In this document: one piece after another, positions 1-6,031 of the stretch
Layout: each line of letters begins with the position of its first letter
Position numbering within the stretch: the first letter of the stretch is position 1
From: Geminicoccaceae bacterium
GTDB taxonomy: Bacteria; Pseudomonadota; Alphaproteobacteria; Geminicoccales; Geminicoccaceae
DNA: 6,243 nucleotides
Assembly (NCBI GenBank): GCA_020446285.1
Contig: JAGREZ010000250.1
Span: forward strand, 1 to 6,243
Direction: 5' to 3'
Position numbers and translations under genes: made by a program
Notes under the pieces: generated by a model
Databases searched by the model: none
What the model saw: only the letters and a program-made list of their open reading frames with translations
What the model was told of the DNA's origin: nothing

Positions 1-16
1 CGGTGCGGTGATCTGA

Positions 17-961
17 TCAGCCGGATCTGAGCCGCAGTTCGACCATCACCGCATGGTGATCGGAACCCGGCAGGTTGACGACCTCGCGCGAGACGATCTC
101 GACATCGTCGCTGGTGAAGATGTGATCGATGGGAAGCCGAAACGGCCAGGGCATGGCCGATGGCCAGGTTCCCTGCATGCCGCGATGTGCCGAAAGGCCG
201 GAATCACGCTCGATCTGGCGCACGACCCGCCCCCAGGTAACGGCATTGAAATCGCCGACGAGAACCAGCGGTCCCTCGATTTCCGAAGCCAGGCTGGTCA
301 GGAGCTCGGCATGTTTCTGCTGGTGATGGACCTGACCGACGGGTATCGGCCGGGTCATGTGTGCACCGATGATCCCGAGAATGCCCGCGGGCGTCTCGAT
401 TCCGGCATAGACCGCGCGGCTTCTGTTCCATCGTTCGGCCGGCGTCTGCGTATTGACGATGGGAAAACGTGAGTGGATGACGAGATCGCATCCGCTCAGA
501 TTGAAACAGTCCGCCTCGGCGCCGAAATCGTCCGAGATGGCCGCAAGATCCTCACGCCAGCCATTGACGGTTTCGGCGGTGACGAGGATGTCCGCGTCGA
601 GGCGCTCCAGCGTGTGCATGGCCGCCGCGCGCTGGTGGTTGTCGGCCCAGAGATTGCTGAAGACCAGACGAACCGTTTGCGTACTGGCGACGGCCGTATT
701 GGGGATGAGCGGCGGCTGCATGTGGAAGATCTGGACGAGCAGGCAGAGAGTGTGCGCTCCCGCAAATTTCCAGTGCCGCAGGAAAACGGCCAGCAGCGCG
801 AACGCGACGGTCAATGCTGCACCCTGCAGGAGGAACTGGGTGATGAGGTCCGCCCGCGAACTGAGGTCCGAAAGGAACGGAATGAGCGCGAACGCGGCAG
901 AAAGACCGAGAAGAATTGCCTGGATCAGCCATTTGAGGGAATAGCGCGCGGCCAGTCGCAT
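17..961 (-). CDS. Membrane-anchored endonuclease/exonuclease/phosphatase (EEP) family protein
   Basis: The protein has 314 residues. Its N-terminus is hydrophobic, with probable membrane segments near residues 11-30, 37-61 and 65-82. An EEP (DNase I-like) fold follows from about residue 96 to the end. Visible family motifs are FSNLW (Asn103), the metal-ligand Glu130 in VTAE, His201 in AHMTRP, GDFNA at 236-240, PIDHIF at 277-282 and the terminal GSDHH at 299-303, so the catalytic set looks complete. EEP enzymes are metal-dependent phosphodiesterases acting on nucleic acids, phosphoinositides or sphingomyelin. The membrane-anchored arrangement resembles YafD-like proteins, whose substrate is not established, so no specific substrate is claimed. 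The ATG at 961 was chosen because it overlaps the ygfZ stop by one base (TGATG) and is followed by the hydrophobic segment. The in-frame extension up to 1231 lies inside ygfZ, is Arg-rich and looks like a shadow. Confidence 0.88.
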   Translation of the reverse strand: MRLAARYSLKWLIQAILLGLSAAFALIPFLSDLSSRADLITQFLLQGAALTVAFALLAVFLRHWKFAGAHTLCLLVQIFHMQPPLIPNTAVASTQTVRLVFSNLWADNHQRAAAMHTLERLDADILVTAETVNGWREDLAAISDDFGAEADCFNLSGCDLVIHSRFPIVNTQTPAERWNRSRAVYAGIETPAGILGIIGAHMTRPIPVGQVHHQQKHAELLTSLASEIEGPLVLVGDFNAVTWGRVVRQIERDSGLSAHRGMQGTWPSAMPWPFRLPIDHIFTSDDVEIVSREVVNLPGSDHHAVMVELRLRSG

Positions 962-1797
962 CAGGCGCCGGCTCCATCCGGCCTGCGCAACCGGATGATA
1001 CCGTTTTCGCAGGCTACGCCGCCTGCCTCGATGTTCTCCACCCGGTCCAGCCGCACGAGTGCCATGCCGAGCCCGTCGCGGCTGCTGCGCATTTCCAGTG
1101 CCTCGCGCCCGTCGAGATCGAGCACCGTGCCGCAGGCCGGCGGCATGCCGTCGATGGCGACGGGCATCAGCCGGCGTTTTGCGAGACCGCGATGCTTCAT
1201 TCGCGCCGTGAGTTCCTGACCGACATAGCATCCCTTGGTGAAGGAGACACCGCCGAGCTCCTCGAATCCGGCCTCGGCAAGGGTCGAACGCTCCTGCACC
1301 AGATCGAGTCCGCCATCGGGAATGCCCAGTCGCAGCCGGTGCAGGTCGTAACGGTCCGGATCATCGAGATCCCGGGGAAGATCCTCGCGCCGACCGGCGA
1401 GCCTCGACCCCATGAGCGGGTGGCGCGGATCGTCGAAAACATCGAAGCCCTTCGGGCGATATGGCTCGCCGGAGCCGAAGGACAGCAGCACGACATGATC
1501 GTCGAGACGCTCGATACCGACCTTCGCGCGCAGTCTGTAGAGTGTCAGGCGACGCAGCAGGTCATCGGCCCCGCTTGTCGCCACATCGATGAGAATGCTG
1601 CCATCGCCGGCATCGAATAGCATGAAATCATGCAAAAATTTGCCTTGCGGCGTCAGGAGTGCCGCGTAAACTGCGCGCGACGGTTGCAGGGGCTCGACAT
1701 CATTGCTGACGAGCCCCTGCAGGAAGGTCCTGTTGTCCTCGCCCGATACTCGAAACAGGGTTCGATCGTCTGCATGGACGAGATATCTCTGCGTCAT
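961..1797 (-). CDS. ygfZ: YgfZ/IBA57-type folate-binding protein (GcvT-like)
   Basis: This 278-residue protein belongs to the YgfZ/IBA57 branch of the GcvT-like folate-binding family. These proteins use tetrahydrofolate and help assemble or repair Fe-S clusters of certain enzymes, such as MiaB in E. coli. The diagnostic motif KGCYVGQE lies at residues 188-195, with the conserved Cys190. The N-terminal part (FLQGLVSNDV near 25-34, LLTPQGKFLHDF near 47-58) is typical of the family, and the length fits alphaproteobacterial members, which are shorter than the E. coli protein. The ATG at 1797 is preferred over one at 1884: a GGAGAGGG Shine-Dalgarno lies directly upstream of it, and homology begins there. 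The gene runs away from the GH15-otsA unit and is followed, with a one-base overlap, by the EEP gene, so the two are very likely co-transcribed. Confidence 0.93.
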   Translation of the reverse strand: MTQRYLVHADDRTLFRVSGEDNRTFLQGLVSNDVEPLQPSRAVYAALLTPQGKFLHDFMLFDAGDGSILIDVATSGADDLLRRLTLYRLRAKVGIERLDDHVVLLSFGSGEPYRPKGFDVFDDPRHPLMGSRLAGRREDLPRDLDDPDRYDLHRLRLGIPDGGLDLVQERSTLAEAGFEELGGVSFTKGCYVGQELTARMKHRGLAKRRLMPVAIDGMPPACGTVLDLDGREALEMRSSRDGLGMALVRLDRVENIEAGGVACENGIIRLRRPDGAGA

Positions 1798-1943
1798 TCC
1801 CTCTCCGGTCACCGTCGGTCCGAACTTCAGGCTAGACTTGGTGTGCCTCCCTGCGCAAGGCAAGAGGGCAGGGAATGCACGCATGTCCGCAGGATCGGTT
1901 TTCCCTCCCCCTCAGCCCAATCACTTTCGGTTGAAAATCATCC
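1798..1943. promoter_or_regulatory. Divergent intergenic region between ygfZ and the GH15 gene
   Basis: These 146 bases must hold the promoters for ygfZ (minus) and for the GH15-otsA unit (plus). I cannot point to a convincing -35/-10 pair for either direction. The ygfZ Shine-Dalgarno (GGAGAGGG on the minus strand) is at the left edge. No clear Shine-Dalgarno precedes the GH15 ATG. The region contains an imperfect inverted repeat at 1843-1880, listed separately. Confidence 0.6.
1843..1880. repeat. Imperfect inverted repeat in the divergent promoter region
   Basis: The arms are GTGC (1843-1846) plus TCCCTGC (1848-1854) on the left and GCAGGGA (1868-1874) plus GCAC (1877-1880) on the right. 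That gives 11 matched pairs, with a one-base against two-base bulge and a 13-base centre. It could be an operator for a regulator of either divergent unit, or fold as a hairpin in a 5' leader. It has no T-run and lies upstream of both genes, so a simple terminator is unlikely. Its function is not known from sequence alone. Confidence 0.5.
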
Positions 1944-3728
1944 ATGAGCAGAAATCTGGACTATGGCCTCATCGGCAACTGCACGATCAATGCCCTGATC
2001 GACAGGGAAGCGCGCATCGTCTGGAGCTGCTTTCCGCGCTTTGACGGCGATCCGGTCTTCAGCCGGCTGCTCGATGACGATGCGGATCGCGGCTTCTTCG
2101 GCATCGAAATGGACGGTACCGTCGAAACCGGACAGGACTATGTGCGCAACACGGCGATCCTTCGCACCGTCTTCAGGAACGAACGCGGCTCCGGCATCGA
2201 GATCATCGATTTCTGCCCGCGCTTCGAGCAGTTCGAGCGGATGTTCCGTCCGACCATGATCGTGCGCATGATCAATCCGCTCGGCGAGGAGAGCCCGCGC
2301 ATCCGCATCCGCGTGGCACCGCACTACAACTATGGCGGCACGCGCCCGTCGATCACCCGCGGCAGCAATCATCTGCGCTTTGTCGACGATACCCATTCGC
2401 TCCGGCTGACCACCGATGCGCCGCTCACCTATGTCGTCGGTGGCGACAGTTTCCGTCTCGACCGGCCGATCGTCCTGGTCTTCGGACCCGACGAGAGCCT
2501 GCGCGGGAGCGTCCGCGCTACGGCAAGGGATTTTTTCGAAAAAACAACAGCCTACTGGCAACATCTCTCGGGACGGTTGCATCTGCCGTTCGAGTGGCAG
2601 GAGGCGGTGATCCGTTCGGCCATCACGCTCAAGCTCTGCAGCTTCGAGGAAACGGGCGCCATCATCGCCTCGCCGACGACCTCCATGCCCGAAGCGGATG
2701 GTGAGGGGCGAAACTGGGACTATCGCTTCTGCTGGATCCGCGACGCGTTCTTCGTCGTCCGCATCCTCAACCGCCTCGGCTATATCGAGACGATGGAAGG
2801 CTATATCAGCTATATCGAGAACATCGTCTCCGCCAGCGGCGACGGCTACATGCAGCCTGTCTTCGGCATCGGCTGCGAACGCGCGCTCATCGAGAACACG
2901 ATCAACACGCTTGCGGGCTATTGCGGCAACAAGCCCGTCCGCGTCGGCAACCAGGCTTACGAGCACCTGCAGCATGATGGCTATGGCTCCGTCATCCTCG
3001 CGGCGACCCAGGCCTTCTTCGACCATCGTCTGAGCCAGCCGGCCGGCGTCGCCACCTTCGAGCGTCTGGAGGTGCTGGGCGAGAAGGCGTGGGAATATCA
3101 CGACAAGCCGGATGCGGGACTCTGGGAATTCCGCACCAAGGCGTTCATCCACACCCATTCCTCCTTCATGTGCTGGGCTGCGTGCGATCGTCTCGCCCGC
3201 ATTGCCGGTCATCTCGGACTGCCGGAACGCAGCGCCTTCTGGCGCGACCGTGCCGACCGGATCAAGGCGCTGATCGAACGCGAGGCATGGAACGAGAAGC
3301 TGAACAGCTTTACCGCCAGTTTCGGCGGAGAGGATCTCGATGCCAGCCTGCTGCTGATGGAAGAGGTCGGATTCGTCAAGGCGGACGATCCGCGCTATAT
3401 CGGAACGGTGGAGGCGGTGGCGCGTGCCTTGCGCGACGGGCCTTACCTGCACCGGTACAAGGCACCCGACGATTTTGGCGCGCCGGAGAATGCCTTTTTG
3501 ATCTGCAGCTTCTGGCTGGTCGAGGCCTTTGCCGCGATCGGCCGGCACGAGGAGGCGCGGGAGCTCTTCGAACAGCTCCTTTCGTGCCGTAACCATCTGG
3601 GTCTGCTCGCCGAGCATGTAAATCGCGAGAGCGGTGTCCTCTGGGGCAACTTCCCGCAGACCTACAGCCATGTCGGTCTCATTTCCTGCGCGATGCGCCT
3701 GAGCAGGTCCTGGGATCAGGTCGTGTAG
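1944..3728 (+). CDS. Glycoside hydrolase family 15 protein (probable trehalase/glucoamylase-like)
   Basis: The protein has 594 residues, typical of bacterial GH15 enzymes with an N-terminal beta-sandwich domain (about 1-200) and an (alpha/alpha)6 barrel (about 215-590). Family signatures are DYGLIGN at 6-12, FPRFDGDPVFSRLL at 30-43, RNWDYRFCWIRDA at 256-268, PDAGLWEFR at 389-397 (proposed general acid Glu395) and LLAEHV at 554-559 (proposed general base Glu557), followed by WGNFPQTYSHVGLI at 567-580. GH15 enzymes are inverting hydrolases that release glucose from alpha-glucosides. Members of this two-domain group include the mycobacterial trehalases, and the otsA gene 20 nt downstream favours trehalose or a related glucoside as substrate, but the sequence does not prove it. 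No signal peptide is visible, so it is probably cytoplasmic. An in-frame TGA at 1932-1934 fixes the ATG at 1944, although no good Shine-Dalgarno precedes it. Confidence 0.92.
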   Translation: MSRNLDYGLIGNCTINALIDREARIVWSCFPRFDGDPVFSRLLDDDADRGFFGIEMDGTVETGQDYVRNTAILRTVFRNERGSGIEIIDFCPRFEQFERMFRPTMIVRMINPLGEESPRIRIRVAPHYNYGGTRPSITRGSNHLRFVDDTHSLRLTTDAPLTYVVGGDSFRLDRPIVLVFGPDESLRGSVRATARDFFEKTTAYWQHLSGRLHLPFEWQEAVIRSAITLKLCSFEETGAIIASPTTSMPEADGEGRNWDYRFCWIRDAFFVVRILNRLGYIETMEGYISYIENIVSASGDGYMQPVFGIGCERALIENTINTLAGYCGNKPVRVGNQAYEHLQHDGYGSVILAATQAFFDHRLSQPAGVATFERLEVLGEKAWEYHDKPDAGLWEFRTKAFIHTHSSFMCWAACDRLARIAGHLGLPERSAFWRDRADRIKALIEREAWNEKLNSFTASFGGEDLDASLLLMEEVGFVKADDPRYIGTVEAVARALRDGPYLHRYKAPDDFGAPENAFLICSFWLVEAFAAIGRHEEARELFEQLLSCRNHLGLLAEHVNRESGVLWGNFPQTYSHVGLISCAMRLSRSWDQVV

Positions 3729-3731
3729 AAC

Positions 3732-3742
3732 AAGGGGGAGGG
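3732..3742 (+). promoter_or_regulatory. Strong Shine-Dalgarno for otsA
   Basis: The purine run AAGGGGGAGGG lies in the 20-nt gap after the GH15 stop. Its GGAGG core (3737-3741) is 7 nt from the CTG at 3749, near the optimal spacing. It is too close to the out-of-frame GTG at 3742 and far from the in-frame TTG at 3845. It therefore decides the otsA start. Confidence 0.75.
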
Positions 3743-3748
3743 TGCAAG

Positions 3749-5149
3749 CTGTCTCGTCTCGTCGTCGTCTCGAACCGCGTCACACCCATCACGAGTCGTC
3801 AGGTCAGTTCGGCCGGCGGCCTTGCCGTCGGAGTCCACGCCGCCTTGCGGGATTCCGGCGGGCTCTGGTTCGGCTGGAGCGGAGAAACCAGCGAGGAGCC
3901 GCCGGAAAAGCCCAAGGTCTTTCGAACCGGCAAGGTCACATATGGACTGATCGACCTGAAAACCGACGATTTCGAGGCCTATTACGGCGGTTTCTCGAAC
4001 CGGACGCTCTGGCCGCTCTTTCACTATCGCCTCGATCTCGCAAGCTTCGAGCATCACTGGTATGCTGCCTATCGCAAGGTCAACCAGCGCTTCGCCGAGG
4101 CGCTGCTGCCGCTCCTGCGAGACGGCGACATCATCTGGATCCATGACTATCAGCTGATCCCGATGGCGACCGAGCTCCGTCGTCTGGGCGTCAATGCGCG
4201 GATCGGCTTCTTTCTGCACATTCCGTTTCCCACACCGGAAATCTTCCTCACCCTGCCATGGCACCGCCAGCTGGCAACCGACCTTGCGACCTACGATGTG
4301 GTCGGTTTCCAGACCGGCACGGACCTGCGCGAATTCAGTCTCTATATCGAGCACGAGCTGAACGGAACGGTACAGCGGGACGGAACCATGCGGGCGGTCG
4401 GACGGACCTTCCACGCGGGAACCTATCCCATCGGCATCGATGTCGATGACGTGGTGTCGATGTCGCGTTCGGTGGAGGCCCGCAAGCAGGCGGAAAAGGT
4501 AAGGGCGACGTTGCCGGGTGACCGCATGCTCATGATCGGCGTCGACCGGCTCGACTACACCAAGGGGCTGATCGAGCGGCTGCGCGCCTATGAAATGCTG
4601 CTCAAGGACTATCCGAGCCAGCGCAGGCAGGTCGTGCTCATGCAGATTTCCGCGCCATCAAGAGAGGATGTGCCGGAATATCTAGAGATTCGACAGCAGG
4701 TCGAACTCATGTCGGGTCATCTGAACGGCGTCTACAGCGAGAGCGACTGGGTGCCGCTTCGCTACATCAACCGAAGCCACAGCCGCCGCGTGCTCACCGG
4801 ATTCTTCCGCATGAGCCGGGTCGGCCTCGTGACACCGCTGCGCGACGGCATGAATCTCGTGGCGGAGGAATATGTGGCGGCACAGGATCCGGACGATCCG
4901 GGAGTCCTGGTCCTGTCACGCTTTGCCGGCTGCGCGCGCATCCTCGAAGGGGCTCTCATCGTCAATCCCTACGACGTCTATCACGTCGCCGACACGCTTC
5001 ACGCCGCCCTGAGCATGCCGCAGGCAGAGCGAAAGGACCGCTGGGAACGCATGATGCAGTCCACCCGCAGGAACGACATCAATGTCTGGCGCGACCGCTT
5101 CCTCGCGGACCTGCGGGGCGATGACGACAGGAGCGACAACGCAAGCTGA
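3749..5149 (+). CDS. otsA: Trehalose-6-phosphate synthase OtsA, with a probable CTG start codon
   Basis: OtsA (GT20 family) transfers glucose from UDP-glucose to glucose-6-phosphate, giving trehalose-6-phosphate for osmotic and desiccation protection. From the CTG at 3749 the product has 466 residues, close to the 474 of E. coli OtsA, and begins (M)SRLVVVSNRV as that protein does. Conserved residues by comparison with E. coli OtsA are Arg10, the SAGGLAVG loop (21-28), Trp40, Tyr79, Trp88, IHDY with Asp133 (131-134), His157 in FFLHIPFPTPE, Arg267 and Lys272 in DRLDYTKGL, and Asp366 and Glu374 in TPLRDGMNLVAEEY. The frame is open back to a TAA at 3590 but contains no ATG, GTG or TTG between that stop and the TTG at 3845. 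Starting at 3845 would remove the first beta strand, Arg10 and the SAGG loop. The gene follows GH15 by 20 nt and is probably co-transcribed with it. Confidence 0.93.
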   Translation: MSRLVVVSNRVTPITSRQVSSAGGLAVGVHAALRDSGGLWFGWSGETSEEPPEKPKVFRTGKVTYGLIDLKTDDFEAYYGGFSNRTLWPLFHYRLDLASFEHHWYAAYRKVNQRFAEALLPLLRDGDIIWIHDYQLIPMATELRRLGVNARIGFFLHIPFPTPEIFLTLPWHRQLATDLATYDVVGFQTGTDLREFSLYIEHELNGTVQRDGTMRAVGRTFHAGTYPIGIDVDDVVSMSRSVEARKQAEKVRATLPGDRMLMIGVDRLDYTKGLIERLRAYEMLLKDYPSQRRQVVLMQISAPSREDVPEYLEIRQQVELMSGHLNGVYSESDWVPLRYINRSHSRRVLTGFFRMSRVGLVTPLRDGMNLVAEEYVAAQDPDDPGVLVLSRFAGCARILEGALIVNPYDVYHVADTLHAALSMPQAERKDRWERMMQSTRRNDINVWRDRFLADLRGDDDRSDNAS

Positions 5150-5179
5150 GGGCAGTGCCGTTCATGCACCCGCCCTCAG
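5146..5179 (+). terminator. Hairpin at the end of otsA, candidate terminator
   Basis: Perfect 8-bp arms CTGAGGGC (5146-5153) and GCCCTCAG (5172-5179) enclose an inner GTGC/GCAC stem (5155-5158, 5166-5169) and a 7-base loop. The left arm contains the otsA stop codon. No run of T follows, so intrinsic termination is uncertain. It may instead be a 3' mRNA-stabilising hairpin. Confidence 0.5.
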
Positions 5180-5187
5180 GACGGATC

Positions 5188-5223
5188 ATGATTTGCATAA
5201 GAATTGTTATGACAAATTATCAT
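5188..5223. repeat. AT-rich imperfect inverted repeat upstream of vapBC
   Basis: The core CATAAGAATTGTTATG (5196-5211) is a near-palindrome, 14 of 16 positions symmetric. The symmetry continues outward as ATGATTTG (5188-5195) against CAAATTATCAT (5213-5223), allowing two single-base bulges. It lies between the otsA hairpin and the vapB promoter. It could be a regulator binding site or an additional operator for VapBC. It is not a good terminator because it is AT-rich and has no T-tract. Confidence 0.45.
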
Positions 5224-5234
5224 CGGACTGATTC

Positions 5235-5262
5235 TTGCCAAATTCCACAACCCATATATATT
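5235..5262 (+). promoter_or_regulatory. Predicted sigma-70-type promoter of vapBC
   Basis: A -35 box TTGCCA (5235-5240) and a -10 box TATATT (5257-5262) are separated by 16 bp. The expected transcription start lies about 25-30 nt before the vapB ATG. The -10 box falls within the TATATA dyad described next. Confidence 0.5.
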
Positions 5263-5269
5263 GTATATA
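5255..5269. promoter_or_regulatory. Candidate VapBC operator overlapping the -10 box
   Basis: TATATA (5255-5260), a TTG spacer and TATATA (5264-5269) form an inverted repeat, and the right half extends to the perfect palindrome GTATATAC (5263-5270). VapBC complexes typically bind short palindromes at their own promoter through the VapB AbrB-like domain and repress it. The position over the -10 box fits that. The assignment rests on position and symmetry only. Confidence 0.45.
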
Positions 5270-5297
5270 CGTCATTTTTATAACAGAGGTGATCGGC

Positions 5298-5573
5298 ATG
5301 AGAGCCAAATTGTTCATGAACGGCAACTCACAGGCGGTACGCATCCCGGCCGAGATGCGTTTTGACGGCGACGAAGTCTTGCTCGAATACGATCCGGTGA
5401 CGCACGCCGTCACCTTGCGGCCCACGGAAGAATCGCGCGAGGAGAAATTGCGGAAGTTCGAGAAGAGACTCCGTGAAATGCCCTATGATCCGGAAGGAGC
5501 GGCTGAATACCGCCGGGTCATGAAAGAGGTCGAAGACGAAGATCCCATGCCGCGAGAAGGACATGCGTTTTGA
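5298..5573 (+). CDS. vapB: VapB-type antitoxin (SpoVT/AbrB fold)
   Basis: This 91-residue antitoxin would neutralise the VapC ribonuclease encoded next to it and repress its own promoter. Residues 3-42 form a swapped-hairpin AbrB-like DNA-binding domain with the characteristic start AKLFMNGNSQAVRIPAEMRF. Residues 44-91 are highly charged (EESREEKLRKFEKRLRE) and probably form the helix and tail that wrap the toxin. The ATG at 5298 is preferred over an in-frame ATG at 5235: the family motif begins right after it, an AGAGGTGA Shine-Dalgarno lies 5 nt upstream, and the extension would cover the promoter. The stop codon overlaps the vapC start (TTGA). The protein is slightly longer than many VapB proteins. 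Confidence 0.9.
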   Translation: MRAKLFMNGNSQAVRIPAEMRFDGDEVLLEYDPVTHAVTLRPTEESREEKLRKFEKRLREMPYDPEGAAEYRRVMKEVEDEDPMPREGHAF

Positions 5574-6031
5574 AACGCCCGGTCATGCTCGACAACAATG
5601 TTGTCGCCGTTCTACTCGATATCAAGCATCCGGAACGTGCCGACGTTTATGAACGGGTGGTGTTGCCGTCCGTGAATCTGTGCCTTTCGGTGGTGGTCCA
5701 CACCGAGCAGATGTTCGGGTTTGCCAAGAGCCGGGTGGCACGAAAGTGGCGTTTGCCGAGCTATCACGAATTGCTCGAATTCTGCCCGGCGGTGGCATGG
5801 GACATCCATGCAGCCGAGACTTACGCCTTGTTGCGGCATGCGGTGAGCAGCAAGCCCATGTCGACTCATGACGGCCTGATCGTGGCCCATGCCCTCGCCC
5901 GCGATGCGGTGCTGGTGACCATGGACCGCAACCTGATCCTCTCCTACCAGACGGCTGAACCCTTCACGTTGACCGATGGTCGAAACAGCCATGGAGGCGA
6001 CCATGTCGTGCATGTGGAGGATTTTTCATGA
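5570..6031 (+). CDS. vapC: VapC-type PIN-domain ribonuclease toxin
   Basis: The 153-residue PIN-domain protein is the toxin partner of the upstream VapB. VapC toxins are Mg/Mn-dependent endoribonucleases that usually cleave tRNA or rRNA and arrest growth when VapB is degraded. The acidic PIN residues are visible: Asp8 in MLDNNVV, Glu46 in VVVHTEQMFG, Asp101 in THDGLIVAHAL and Asp119 in VTMDRN. The first motif reads DNN where DTN is most common. The proposed start is TTG at 5570, overlapping the vapB stop as TTGA, with GAGAAGGA (5554-5561) at 8 nt spacing. The alternative is the ATG at 5585 (Met6), which would begin directly at LDNN. Overlap with vapB means coupled translation. About 30 residues follow the last acidic motif. 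The RNA target cannot be read from sequence. Confidence 0.9.
   Translation: MKRPVMLDNNVVAVLLDIKHPERADVYERVVLPSVNLCLSVVVHTEQMFGFAKSRVARKWRLPSYHELLEFCPAVAWDIHAAETYALLRHAVSSKPMSTHDGLIVAHALARDAVLVTMDRNLILSYQTAEPFTLTDGRNSHGGDHVVHVEDFS

Noticed and set aside
473..1219. Plus-strand open frame of 248 codons across the EEP and ygfZ genes
   Set aside because: It runs antisense to two recognised genes, crosses their junction, and encodes a low-complexity Arg/Glu/Ser-rich sequence.
1798..1884. Upstream in-frame extension of ygfZ to an ATG at 1884
   Set aside because: The extra 29 residues do not resemble the family N-terminus, and a strong Shine-Dalgarno sits right before the ATG at 1797.
2779..2822. 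Repeated CTATATC/TATATCGAGA words in GH15
   Set aside because: They encode the repetitive peptide GYIETMEGYISYIEN within a conserved helix region and are explained by amino-acid repetition.
1938..3671. Long open frame of 577 codons on the minus strand opposite GH15
   Set aside because: It mirrors the codon structure of the GH15 gene, is rich in Asp, Arg, Ala and Val, shows no recognisable domain, and GH15 is unambiguously coding. Antisense open frames are common in GC-rich DNA.
3742..4146. GTG start at 3742 just after GH15 as an alternative gene or a frameshifted otsA start
   Set aside because: It is out of frame with OtsA, its Shine-Dalgarno spacing is too short, and the product is Arg-rich nonsense without a family. 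A frameshift would be needed to reach OtsA, whereas CTG at 3749 needs none.
3716..4414. Minus-strand open frame opposite the first half of otsA
   Set aside because: Shadow of the strongly conserved otsA coding sequence, with no domain or initiation signal of its own.
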